Part shown: piece after piece, positions 7,742-16,526 of the stretch
Layout of the letters: each line of letters begins with the position of its first letter
Position numbering within the stretch: position 1 is the stretch's first letter
NCBI RefSeq assembly: GCF_006335115.1
Contig: NZ_VDMJ01000038.1
Coordinates: 6,313-66,818, forward strand
Origin: Streptomyces sp. NP160
Lineage (GTDB): Bacteria; Actinomycetota; Actinomycetes; Actinomycetales; Quadrisphaeraceae
Length of the DNA: 60,506 bases
Direction of reading: 5' to 3'
Position numbers and translations under genes: made by a program
The notes under the pieces: model-generated
What the model was told of the DNA's origin: nothing
The model's input: the letters and a program-made list of their open reading frames with translations, nothing else
Databases searched by the model: none

Positions 7742-10700
7742 TCAGACGGCCGTGGTGCTGCTGAACCCGCTCCAGCGGATGGTCAGCGGAGCCGCCGTGG
7801 AGCTGCCGGAGAGGTAGCTCGAGACGCCCAGCCCCCCCGCCACCTGGAGGGCGGCGGTGGAGTCGGTGGCCTCGAGGGTCCAGGCCGTGGGCTCGGCGGT
7901 GCCGGTGGCCCAGACCTTGACCCGCACCGTGGTGGGGCTGGTCCCGGTCACCTGGAGCCGGACCGACAGCGAGCTGCCGGCGGAGTAGGTGGTCGGAACC
8001 ACCGTGTCGGCGGCCAGGACCGAGTCGCTGCTCGCGCCCTTGAGCGCGGTCAGGCCCACGGAGACCTTGCCCCCCGACAGGAGCTTCACCTTGGCCCGGT
8101 AGTCGGCCGTGCTGCTGATCCGCCGCCCGGACAGGTAGGTGAAGAGGCCACCCCCGTCGGCGAGGCGGTCGGGGGACAGCTGCACCACGGTGTCGGAGCT
8201 GGTGCTGCGGACGGTGTTCAGGTACGCGGAGACGGTGCTCCCGGCCGCGGGGACCACGGCCTGGCCGGCGCCGCCGGTCACCGAGAAGTTCCCCGCGCCA
8301 CCGCCCACGGTCCACGCGCCACCGGTGTCAGCGCTGCCCCAGCCACCGGTCGTGGTGCGACCGAAGGAGTCCTGGGCCAGCACCGTCGTCGCCGGCGGCG
8401 TGGTGGGCGGCGGTGTGGTGGTCGCGCTGACCGTCACCGGCGTCGTGACCGTGCCGGTCGCGCCCTTGTCGTCGGTCACCACCAGCGTCACCTGGTAGGT
8501 GCCCGCCGCCGCGTAGCTGCGCTGCGCGGTGCGCCCCGTGCCCGTCGTCCCGTCGCCGAAGTCCCAGGCGTAGGACGCCACGGTCCCGTCGGCGTCCTTG
8601 GACCCCGAGGCGTCCAGGGAGGCCGTCAGCCCGTCGACGGCGCTGGTGAACGCCGCCGTCGGAGCCTGGTTCGCCGCGGGCGGCGGCGTGGTGGCGGTGC
8701 TGCTGCGCGCCACCAGGTCGTCGAAGCGGGCCGTCACCGGGGCGTTGGTGGCGCTGCCCGAGACGTAGGTCACCAGGCCCAGGCCACCGGCCGCCTGCAG
8801 GGCTGCGGTGGTGTCCGTGGCCGTGACCGCCCACGTCGCGGGCTCGGCGGTGCCGGCGATCCACGCCTTCGTGCTGAGGGATGTGGTACCGCTGCCCGAG
8901 ACCTGCAGGCGGACCAGCAGCTGCTGACCGGCGGCCAGCCTCAGACCCGTCGGCGAGACGGACCCGAGCGAGGTCTCGACGCCGCCGGCCACACGGGTCA
9001 GCGACAGCGTGACCGTGCCGTTGGAGGCCACCTTCACCTTGGTGCGGTAGTCGGCGCTGCCGACCCGGCGCCCGAGCAGCGACACGTACGTGCCGCCGCC
9101 GGTGGCCGGCTTGTCGAGGACCACCCCGACCTGGACGTCGGCGTCCGTGGAGGACGCTCCCGGCAGGTAGGCGGAGACGGTGCTCCCGGCCGCGGGGACC
9201 ACGGCCTGTCCGGCACCGCCGGTCACCGAGAAGTTCCCCGCGCCACCGCCCACGGTCCACGCGCCACCGGTGTCAGCGCTGCCCCAGCCACCGGTCGTGG
9301 TGCGACCGAAGGAGTCCTGGGCCAGCACCGTCGTCGCCGGCGGGGTGGTCGCGCTGACCGTCACCGGCGTCGTGACCGCGCCGGTCGCGCCCTTGTCGTC
9401 GGTCACGGTCAGGGTCACCTGGTAGGTGCCCGCCGCCGCGTAGGTGTGCTGGGTGGTGACGCCGGTGCCGCTGGTCTGGTCACCGAAGTCCCAGGCGTAC
9501 GAGGCCACCGTGCCGTCGGAGTCCCTGGACCCCGAGGCGTCCAGGGAGGCCTTCAGCCCGTCGGCGGAGCTGGTGAACGCCGCGGTCGGGGCCTGGTTGG
9601 CAGGCACCGGGCGGGTCACCTCGACGTCGCGGGTCACGGAGCCCGTGGCGCCCTTGTCGTCGGTCACGACCAGCTTGACCTGGTACGTGCCCGCCGCCGC
9701 GTAGGTGTGCTGCGCGGTTCGCCCCGTGCCCGTCGCCCCGTCGCCGAAGTCCCAGGCGTAGCTGGCGACCGTGCCGTCGGAGTCGGCGGACGCCGAGGCG
9801 TCGAAGCCCACCTGCAGGTTCGCCGTGGTGGCGGTGAAGGACGCGGACGGCGCCTGGTTGGTCGGCGTCGGCGCGGTCGTGACGACCGTCTGGCTCGTCG
9901 TCCCGGTGAGGCCCTTGTCGTCGGTGACGACCAGCGTCACCACGTGCGAGCCCGCCGTCGTGTAGGTGTGCCTCGGGCTCACCCCGGTGCCGGTGCTGCC
10001 GTCCCCGAAGTCCCAGGCGTAGGAGGCCACGGTCCCGTCAGCGTCCCGAGAGCCGGAGGCGTCGAACGCCGCCGACATGTCCGTGACCGCCGCCGTGAAC
10101 GCCGCGGTCGGCGCCTGGTTGGCAGGGGCCGGTGCCCCCTTGGTGAAGTGGTCGGTGACGGTGGACGCACCGAGCACCTTCGAGTAGATCGCGACCTCGT
10201 CGACGGAGCCGTCCACGAAGCCGTTCTGCGTCGGGCCCCAGCTGCTGTCGCCGCCGACGCGCCAGTAGCCGCTGTACGACTGGGCCCGGGTCTGCGGGTT
10301 GGTGCCCACCGACTGCCCGTCGACGTACATCGCCATGCCGGCCGGCCCCTGCGTGGCGACCAGGTGGTGCCACTTGCCGTCGTTGTAGGCGGTGGAGGTG
10401 TCGACCCGGTTCTCCTGACCGGTCCAGACCCCGAAGTGCAGGGTCCCGTCCGTGTTCATGATGACGTGGCGGTCGTAGTTCCCGCTGTACCCGGCGCCGT
10501 CACCGTCGCCGAAGCCGATGAGCTTCCCACCGCGGGCGCTGGTGGTGTTGAACCACAGCTCCAGGGAGTAGGTGGTCGGGCCGTCGAGGCGCTGCGGGTC
10601 GACGACGGTGCTGCCGACCTGGCCGTCGAGGGTCGCCCCGGTGCCGGCGCCGACCGCGGCGGAGACGCCAGGGGCGCCGGTGCGGACGCCACCGCGGACG

Positions 10701-13700
10701 ACCCCGGTGTTCCCCAGCCCGCTCGAGTCGGTCGCCGCGGTGGAGCCGGGGGCGTCGTCGAGGCGGTAGTAGGCGTCGGGCCCGGCCTCGAAGACGGCCT
10801 TGCCGTAGGCGTCGGCGGGAGCCGTCACCGCGGAGTCGCGGACCTGGACGCTCTGGGTGGTCGAGGCGCTGGCGCCCTTGTCGTCCGTGGTGGTCAGCGT
10901 GACCGCGTAGGTGCCGGGCGCGGCGTAGGTGTGCTGCGCCGTGGCGCCCGTGGCCGTGCCCCCGTCCCCGAAGGTCCAGGCGTAGGCGGAGACGGTCCCG
11001 TCGGCGTCGGTGGTCCCCGAGGCGTCCACGGAGAGCCTCAGCCCCGTGGCCGTCGCGGTGAAGGACGGCGTCGGTGCGGTGTTGCCTCCGGCCGCCCGGT
11101 AGTGGGCGGCGACGTCGGAGGCGCTCAGCGACCGGTTGTAGACCGCGGCGTCGTCGATGGTGCCGTCGAAGAAGCCGTTGTCCGTGTTGTCCCAGCCGGT
11201 GTCACCGCCGACCCGCCAGTAGCCGGAGTAGGACTGCGCTCCGGTCTGGGGGTTGGAGGCCACCAGGGCGCCGTCGACGTAGAGGGCCATGCCCGCTGCG
11301 CCCTGGGTGGCGACCATGTGGTGCCAGGCGCCGTCGTTGTAGGACTTGCTGCTGGTGGCGCGGTTCTCGTTCCCGGTCCAGGTGCCGAAGAACAGGGTGC
11401 CGTCGCGCTTCATGATGACGTGGCGGTCGTTGGACCCGCTGTAGCCGCTGGGCTGGTCACCGAAGCCGATGAGCTTGCCGCCGCGGCTGCTGGTGGTCTT
11501 GAACCACAGCTCCTCGCTGTAGGCGGTGGGGGCGTCGGTGCGGACCGAGCTGGCCAGACCACCGCCCTGGGAGCCGTCCAGCCGGATGCCGGTGCTCCCC
11601 GCGATGCCGGGGACGCCCGCAGCACCCAGGGCAGCGCTGCCGTTCAGGACGGCCGGGGTGCTGCCGTCGGGGCCGGAGTCGGCCAGCGAGGTGCCGGACG
11701 TCTCCTGCAGGCGCCAGAAGGCCCCGGGGTCCGAGCCGTAGACGGCCTTGCCGTAGTCGTCGGAGGGGGCCGCGGGTCCCGCGGCGGTGCGGCCGCTGGC
11801 GGTGAAGTGGGCCTGGACCTGCGCCCGGCTCAGCGCACCGGCGTAGACGGCGACGTCGTCGATGGCCCCGGCGAACCCGGCGCTCGAAGGCGCAGCCGGC
11901 CAGCCGTTGAGGTTGTCCCCGCCGACCCGCCAGTAGCCCTGGTAGTCGTAGCCGGTGAAGCCGCTCCCGGCGCTCGCCACCCGCACGCCGTCGACGTACA
12001 GGGCACCGGCGCCGCCGGTGGCCGTCGCGACGACGTGGTGCCAGGCACCGTCGTTGTAGCTCTTCGCGGAGGTGATGGCGGCGACCCCGCCGTTGTAGAC
12101 GCCGAACGTGAGTCGGCCGTCGTCGCTCATGTACACGTGCCGGTCGTAGTCGGAGCTGAGGTCGGAGCGCGATCCGCCGAAGCCGACGATCTTGCCGCCG
12201 GAGGTGGACGTCGTGTTGATCCACGCCTCCACCGAGAAGTCCTTCGGGGCGGCCTGCGGCGTGGTCGTGGTCGCCGGGACCGTCGGCTCGTAGTTCGAGC
12301 CGAACCTCACGCCGTCGATGGTGGTGCGGGTGACCCCGGTGAAGGTGGTGGCCGTGTCGGCGTCACCGGTCGCACCGGCGGTGCCGCGGGTCTCGGAAGC
12401 GTCCACCGAGAGCGTCTGGGCGGCGGCGTTCGTGGAGCTGGAGAAGCCCGCGGTGCCGCGGGCCTCGCCGAGGCGCCAGTAGTCGACGGGGGCGTCGGCC
12501 TGGACCGCGTCGCGGTAGGCGCTGGCCGGCAGTGCCGCGGTGGCGGTGGCCGCCACCGGCGCACTGGTCACGACGTTGCCGGACCCGTCCGTCACGCGGA
12601 TGCGGTAGGAGGTCGCCGTCCCGATGACGGGCGAGGGGTCGACGAGGGTGATCCTCGGCCGGTCCCAGGTCTTGGTGGACAGCGTGGTGCTGGTGACCAC
12701 GGTGGGGCTCGCGGCCGGTCCGCGCAGGAGCTCGTAGGTGAGCTGGGCGTCGTCGCGGTCCCACGCGGAGACCATCGAGACGCTCACCGTGCCGGGCGCG
12801 GTGGTGGCCGCGTCCGGGGTGACGCCGCCGACACCCTGGGCGCCCTGCTTGTTCGGCGCGACCGAGCGCACGGCGAAGCGGGTGAGGCCCTGCTGCGCGA
12901 CGTTGTTGACGCGGGGGAACTCGCCACCCATGACGAGGTACTTGTCGTTGCCGGCCAGCGACCAGGCGGCCTGGTTGGCCCCCGTGAAGGTCCCGGCGTT
13001 GAGGGTCGGGAGCCAGTGCAGGAGCGCCGGCGCGGGCTGCCCGCCCTGCCAGCCGTAGGCGTTGGTCCGGTTGACCGCGCCTGAGGGGGCGATGGTCATC
13101 GCGAGGGCGTTCTGGTAGGCCCGGGGCGCCTGCTCCGGCAGGCCGTTGTCCAGGGCGGAGCAGTCGTGGGAGTGCCCCACCGTGTAGAGCACGCCGCCCA
13201 GCGGGAACGCCGAGTGGGTGTCACCGAGGCAGCCGTTGACCCACTGGAGCCTGCCGCCGTCGGCGCTCGCCGAGAACGCCGTCTCGAAGTTGCCCGAGGG
13301 CCTGTCGAAGTTGTAGCCCGTGGCGAAGACGTTGGTGCCGTCGTTGGTGAGGCTCGTGATGCCCGAGCCGTCGCCGTAGTCGTTGACGGTGTTCTGGACG
13401 TCCCACGGCAGGGATGCGCCGGAGGTCAGGTCCACGGCGGCGCTGCCGAGCCGCCGGTCGCCGTTCACGGACGTGAAGCGACCACCGACCACCAGCTCGG
13501 GCACGCTCGACGGGGCCGTCATGGACAGGACGTCACCGTCGGCCGAGGGAGCCCACGGGAGCAGGGAGCCGTCGGTCGCGCTGAACGCCGCGAGGCGGTT
13601 GCGGGCCTGCTGGGCGCCGGAGGGCCCGGCGGCGGTGAAGGAGCCACCCACGTAGACGGTGTTGCCCACGGCGGTGATGGAGCGCACCTTGTCGTTCAGC

Positions 13701-14200
13701 GCGGGCGCCCAGGTCCTGACGACGGCGCCGGTGGTGGCGTCCAGTGCCACGATCCGCTGGCGGCCGTTGCTCGACGCGACGGTGAACCCACCACCGACGT
13801 AGATGGTCCTGCCGTCGGGGGACGCGGCGATCGCCAGGCCGGCGCCGTTGATGGTCGGCGCCCACGACGTGATGAGGTTGCCGGTGGTGATGTCGTACGC
13901 GAGCAGGTTCCTGCGCGCGGTCTCGTTGGTGCCTGCGGCCGCACCGGCCGGCCGGGCGGCGGTGAACTCGCCTGCGACGTAGACCGTGTTGCCTACGACC
14001 ACCTGGGACCACACGACCCCGTTGACCTGCACGGTGGGGAGCGCGTCAGCGGTGACCGTGGCCGGCTGGGCGGCGGGGGTCTGCTCACCGGCGGCCTGGG
14101 CGGACACGGCCACGAGGGGCAGAGCTCCCGCGCTCACCACCAGCGCGAGAGCGCCGGCCACCGCCGTGCGCGCTGTGCGCTTCGATCGAAGGAAGTCCAT
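7742..14200 (-). CDS. Giant secreted beta-propeller / LamG / PKD multidomain protein
   Basis: A 2,152-residue exported protein, probably a matrix or surface-binding protein. The signal peptide occupies about residues 1-36, ending in SAQAA. A repetitive propeller-like region with NTVYVGG-type repeats (delta-60/DUF5122-like) runs to about 430, then a fibronectin-like stretch. LamG/concanavalin-like domains lie at about 570-785, 828-1025 and 1147-1340. PKD domains (YAWDFGDG..., TDDKGA...) lie at about 1038-1120, 1360-1440, 1443-1530, 1533-1617 and 1842-1927. Two related modules of about 200 residues lie at about 1623-1830 and 1938-2152. No LPXTG signal or terminal membrane anchor is visible. The ATG at 14,200 has GGAG 5 nt upstream; an in-frame start 24 nt earlier lacks this. 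Upstream 14,201-14,481 is non-coding and probably holds the promoter. Confidence 0.9.
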   Translation of the reverse strand: MDFLRSKRTARTAVAGALALVVSAGALPLVAVSAQAAGEQTPAAQPATVTADALPTVQVNGVVWSQVVVGNTVYVAGEFTAARPAGAAAGTNETARRNLLAYDITTGNLITSWAPTINGAGLAIAASPDGRTIYVGGGFTVASSNGRQRIVALDATTGAVVRTWAPALNDKVRSITAVGNTVYVGGSFTAAGPSGAQQARNRLAAFSATDGSLLPWAPSADGDVLSMTAPSSVPELVVGGRFTSVNGDRRLGSAAVDLTSGASLPWDVQNTVNDYGDGSGITSLTNDGTNVFATGYNFDRPSGNFETAFSASADGGRLQWVNGCLGDTHSAFPLGGVLYTVGHSHDCSALDNGLPEQAPRAYQNALAMTIAPSGAVNRTNAYGWQGGQPAPALLHWLPTLNAGTFTGANQAAWSLAGNDKYLVMGGEFPRVNNVAQQGLTRFAVRSVAPNKQGAQGVGGVTPDAATTAPGTVSVSMVSAWDRDDAQLTYELLRGPAASPTVVTSTTLSTKTWDRPRITLVDPSPVIGTATSYRIRVTDGSGNVVTSAPVAATATAALPASAYRDAVQADAPVDYWRLGEARGTAGFSSSTNAAAQTLSVDASETRGTAGATGDADTATTFTGVTRTTIDGVRFGSNYEPTVPATTTTPQAAPKDFSVEAWINTTSTSGGKIVGFGGSRSDLSSDYDRHVYMSDDGRLTFGVYNGGVAAITSAKSYNDGAWHHVVATATGGAGALYVDGVRVASAGSGFTGYDYQGYWRVGGDNLNGWPAAPSSAGFAGAIDDVAVYAGALSRAQVQAHFTASGRTAAGPAAPSDDYGKAVYGSDPGAFWRLQETSGTSLADSGPDGSTPAVLNGSAALGAAGVPGIAGSTGIRLDGSQGGGLASSVRTDAPTAYSEELWFKTTSSRGGKLIGFGDQPSGYSGSNDRHVIMKRDGTLFFGTWTGNENRATSSKSYNDGAWHHMVATQGAAGMALYVDGALVASNPQTGAQSYSGYWRVGGDTGWDNTDNGFFDGTIDDAAVYNRSLSASDVAAHYRAAGGNTAPTPSFTATATGLRLSVDASGTTDADGTVSAYAWTFGDGGTATGATAQHTYAAPGTYAVTLTTTDDKGASASTTQSVQVRDSAVTAPADAYGKAVFEAGPDAYYRLDDAPGSTAATDSSGLGNTGVVRGGVRTGAPGVSAAVGAGTGATLDGQVGSTVVDPQRLDGPTTYSLELWFNTTSARGGKLIGFGDGDGAGYSGNYDRHVIMNTDGTLHFGVWTGQENRVDTSTAYNDGKWHHLVATQGPAGMAMYVDGQSVGTNPQTRAQSYSGYWRVGGDSSWGPTQNGFVDGSVDEVAIYSKVLGASTVTDHFTKGAPAPANQAPTAAFTAAVTDMSAAFDASGSRDADGTVASYAWDFGDGSTGTGVSPRHTYTTAGSHVVTLVVTDDKGLTGTTSQTVVTTAPTPTNQAPSASFTATTANLQVGFDASASADSDGTVASYAWDFGDGATGTGRTAQHTYAAAGTYQVKLVVTDDKGATGSVTRDVEVTRPVPANQAPTAAFTSSADGLKASLDASGSRDSDGTVASYAWDFGDQTSGTGVTTQHTYAAAGTYQVTLTVTDDKGATGAVTTPVTVSATTPPATTVLAQDSFGRTTTGGWGSADTGGAWTVGGGAGNFSVTGGAGQAVVPAAGSTVSAYLPGASSTDADVQVGVVLDKPATGGGTYVSLLGRRVGSADYRTKVKVASNGTVTLSLTRVAGGVETSLGSVSPTGLRLAAGQQLLVRLQVSGSGTTSLSTKAWIAGTAEPATWAVTATDTTAALQAAGGLGLVTYVSGSATNAPVTARFDDLVARSSTATTPPPAANQAPTAAFTSAVDGLTASLDASGSKDADGTVASYAWDFGDGTTGTGRTAQRSYAAAGTYQVTLVVTDDKGATGTVTTPVTVSATTTPPPTTPPATTVLAQDSFGRTTTGGWGSADTGGAWTVGGGAGNFSVTGGAGQAVVPAAGSTVSAYLNTVRSTSSDTVVQLSPDRLADGGGLFTYLSGRRISSTADYRAKVKLLSGGKVSVGLTALKGASSDSVLAADTVVPTTYSAGSSLSVRLQVTGTSPTTVRVKVWATGTAEPTAWTLEATDSTAALQVAGGLGVSSYLSGSSTAAPLTIRWSGFSSTTAV
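8227..8399. repeat. Direct repeat, copy 1 (C-terminal module of giant protein)
   Basis: About 170 nt at 8227-8399 is almost identical to 9172-9344, offset by 945 nt (315 codons). It encodes the start of the C-terminal module (QDSFGRTTTGG... to VPAAGSTVSAYL). Only a few substitutions are visible, while the rest of the two modules has diverged. This indicates recent duplication or gene conversion. Confidence 0.85.
9172..9344. repeat. Direct repeat, copy 2 (C-terminal module of giant protein)
   Basis: Partner of 8227-8399. Similarity continues past the copy into the PKD-coding DNA with a short indel in the Thr/Pro-rich linker. Confidence 0.85.
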
Positions 14201-14481
14201 CGACGCTCCATCTGTCGGCCACACGCTGTGCGGCCCCCCGAACGCGCACCCGGAGGGGCGGCGCTGTCAACGGGGTCGACGGTAAGAAGGAGATCGTCTG
14301 AGTGTCACGCTCCGTGAGGGGGGAACGACCCGGATGGAGCAGTGGCGTCACTCCTCGGACACCCAGCGGCAACTTCAGGCCGTCTCGGTCTTCTCACGAC
14401 AGGCCCTGTGTCACCCCGCGTCACGGTCCGACGCGGTGTCGGCCACTGCGCGTCACAGCTGACTGTCACCGTGCGTGCAGG

Positions 14482-15126
14482 TCAGCTCCGCACGACCACA
14501 GCGGCGCTGGAGCTGTTCGACGTGATGGTCAGCACCAGCGACCCGCGGTCGGCCTCCGGCACCGCGAAGGCCCAGACGCCCTCCCCCGAGGCACCGGGCG
14601 CCAGCACGCCGGTCGGGAGGTCGGCGGGAGCTCCGGTGGTCGAGCTGGCGGCGAGGTCGTCGCCGTAGGCGGCGGTCACGGTCAGCCCGGAGAGGTCCAC
14701 GGGCTGCTCCGAGCCGTTCTCCACCTCCACGGCCACCGCAACGCCGGCGCCGGAGGCGTCCCCGGGCCCGCCGGACTCGAGCTGGGCGGCGCGGACCCCG
14801 GTGACGGTCACACGGAGCCCGTCGCCGAAGTCGGCGGCGCTGCCGACCTCGACCGCAGGCAGCGTGGTGGCGCCCACCACGGGTGCCGTGGCGGGCGGGG
14901 GCCCGCTGTAGCTCGGCGACTCGGAGGTGGACGACGGCCGGGGCGAGGGGGCCGTGCTGGACGTGCCGGGCGTGGACGCGTCCGAGGACGCCGGCGACGT
15001 CGGGGAGGGCTCCTCACCGCCACCGCCCGTGCACCCGCCGAGGAGCAGGACGGCCCCGAGGGCGGAGACGACGGTCAGGCCGCGCAGCCGCGCGGTGGTC
15101 GCGGAGCGGTGCTCGGAGGTCCCCAC
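14482..15126 (-). CDS. Lipoprotein with DUF4352-like Ig-fold domain
   Basis: A 214-residue predicted lipoprotein. The N-terminal hydrophobic segment ends in a lipobox LLGGC at about residues 28-32. A Ser/Pro/Thr-rich linker of about 50 residues follows. The C-terminal domain (about 85-214) resembles extracytoplasmic DUF4352-type beta-sandwich domains, with GDGLRVTVTGV and a VAVEVENGSEQPVDLSGLTV strand pair. Its function is unknown. It lies between the giant secreted protein and a glycosyltransferase on the same strand, so a role at the cell surface with the EPS is plausible. The start is GTG at 15,126 with no strong Shine-Dalgarno, so a slightly later start is possible. Confidence 0.72.
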   Translation of the reverse strand: MGTSEHRSATTARLRGLTVVSALGAVLLLGGCTGGGGEEPSPTSPASSDASTPGTSSTAPSPRPSSTSESPSYSGPPPATAPVVGATTLPAVEVGSAADFGDGLRVTVTGVRAAQLESGGPGDASGAGVAVAVEVENGSEQPVDLSGLTVTAAYGDDLAASSTTGAPADLPTGVLAPGASGEGVWAFAVPEADRGSLVLTITSNSSSAAVVVRS

Positions 15127-15198
15127 GGGTCGATCAGACCACGCCTCCCCGCCCCAGGTCCGTCCGACACGCGCCCGCGCGGGCCGTTCGGACCTCTG

Positions 15199-16398
15199 TC
15201 AGGACCGGGCGACCGGCCCCGCGGCAGCGGGGCGGCGGTCGCGCAGCGAGGCGAGCTGCCGGCAGAGGCGCTCGTACCCGTCGGCCACGACGTCCCAGTC
15301 GTAGCCGGTCGCCCGCTCCCGAGAGCCCTTCGCCCTCAGCGCTGTGCCCTCGGAGTCCGCCTCGGAGGCCTCGACCGCGGACCGGACGTCGGCGGCGGAG
15401 GTCCAGAAGCGTCCGGTGTCACCGAGCACCTCGCGGTTGAATCCGACGTCGAAGGCGTCGACGGCGGTCCCGGCGCCGATGGCGCGCAGGAGGGACGGGT
15501 TGGTCCCGCCGACGGAGTGCCCGTGGAGGTAGGTGTGCGCGCCGGCGTAGAGCTGGTCGAGCAGGTCCTGGTCCCAGACACCACCGAGGAAGGTCACGCG
15601 GTCGTCGGCCAGCGACCGCACCCTCGCGGTGTACGCGTCGGAGTAGGGCGCCGACCCGACCACCACGAGCGGCTTGCTGGCGCTGCTCGCCGCGTAGCCC
15701 TCGACGATGACGTCGACGTGGTTCTCGGGCTCGAAGCGGGCGACGACGAGGTGGTAGCCGCCGGGCACCAGGCCCAGCTCGGCGAGGCGAGCGGCGTCGC
15801 CGTCGCCCTCGACCACCGGGGCGCCGTACGTGATGAGGCTCGTGGGCACCCCGAAGCGCTCGGCGTAGTAGTCCTGGATCCCGACGGCGTCGGCGATGAG
15901 TGCGTCCGAGAACCTCACGGCGAGCGCCTCGGCCTGGCGGTAGTAGCGCTGGCCGGTGGGTCCCCACTTGGCCCGCTTCCACTCCAGCCCGTCGACGTGC
16001 GTCGCCACGGGGATGCCGCGCGCGCGGATGATCGGCAGGTACGGCGCGTTGGCCGCGTTGAAGACCAGGGCGACGTCGGTGGGGTGGCGCACCAGGTGGG
16101 CCACCGAGGCGCCGGTGTGGCTGAGCGTCTCCAGCGTGCGCTGGCGCATCGCCGGCAGGTGCACCAGGCGCATGCCGCGGTAGGCGTCGAGGCGGTCGCC
16201 GTCGTCGTCGGCGGAGGCCCGGCGGCAGTAGACGACCACGTCGTGCCCGCGGTCGACGAGGCGCGCTCCGACCTCCTCGACGCAGGTCTCGAAGCCGCCG
16301 TAGTGGGCGGGCACGCCGCGGGTGCCCACCATGGCGATGGTGAGCCGCTCCCCGGTGCTCTCGCCGACCGGGGGAAGGGCGCGGTCCAGGACGCTCAC
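15199..16398 (-). CDS. DUF1972-type GT4 glycosyltransferase (possible rhamnosyltransferase)
   Basis: A 399-residue GT-B enzyme. The N-terminus carries MVGTRGVPAHYGGFETCVEE, the signature of the DUF1972 glycosyltransferases, many of which act in rhamnose-containing polymer synthesis. The C-terminal half has VVARFEPENHVDVIVEGYA, VTFLGGVWDQDLLDQLYAGA and HGHSVGGTNPSLLRAIGAG, which is the donor-site region. The GTG at 16,398 has GAGGAG 6 nt upstream; the in-frame GTG at 16,413 lacks one. The rhamnosyl role is inferred from the family and from the dTDP-rhamnose genes at 23,377-28,117. The donor cannot be read directly. Confidence 0.85.
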   Translation of the reverse strand: MSVLDRALPPVGESTGERLTIAMVGTRGVPAHYGGFETCVEEVGARLVDRGHDVVVYCRRASADDDGDRLDAYRGMRLVHLPAMRQRTLETLSHTGASVAHLVRHPTDVALVFNAANAPYLPIIRARGIPVATHVDGLEWKRAKWGPTGQRYYRQAEALAVRFSDALIADAVGIQDYYAERFGVPTSLITYGAPVVEGDGDAARLAELGLVPGGYHLVVARFEPENHVDVIVEGYAASSASKPLVVVGSAPYSDAYTARVRSLADDRVTFLGGVWDQDLLDQLYAGAHTYLHGHSVGGTNPSLLRAIGAGTAVDAFDVGFNREVLGDTGRFWTSAADVRSAVEASEADSEGTALRAKGSRERATGYDWDVVADGYERLCRQLASLRDRRPAAAGPVARS

Positions 16399-16526
16399 GA
16401 CGACTCCTCGCACCGAGCACGCGCGGCTCAGGTGTCAGAGGAGTGAACGGGTGGTGGACGCTCGACATGAGGGCCCTCGGGTGGGGGACACCCTTCTGCC
16501 GCTGTTGATCACCCGGTCGGCGGATC

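Noticed and set aside
7577-13084. A very long plus-strand open frame (about 1,835 codons) opposite the giant secreted protein
   Set aside because: It is an antisense shadow of high-GC coding DNA: it lacks a plausible domain, is full of Gly/Arg/Ala runs and lies exactly over an obvious LamG/PKD protein on the other strand.
14201-14481. A riboswitch (c-di-GMP type) upstream of the giant protein
   Set aside because: Repeated GTCAC-type words are present but no GEMM conserved core could be seen.
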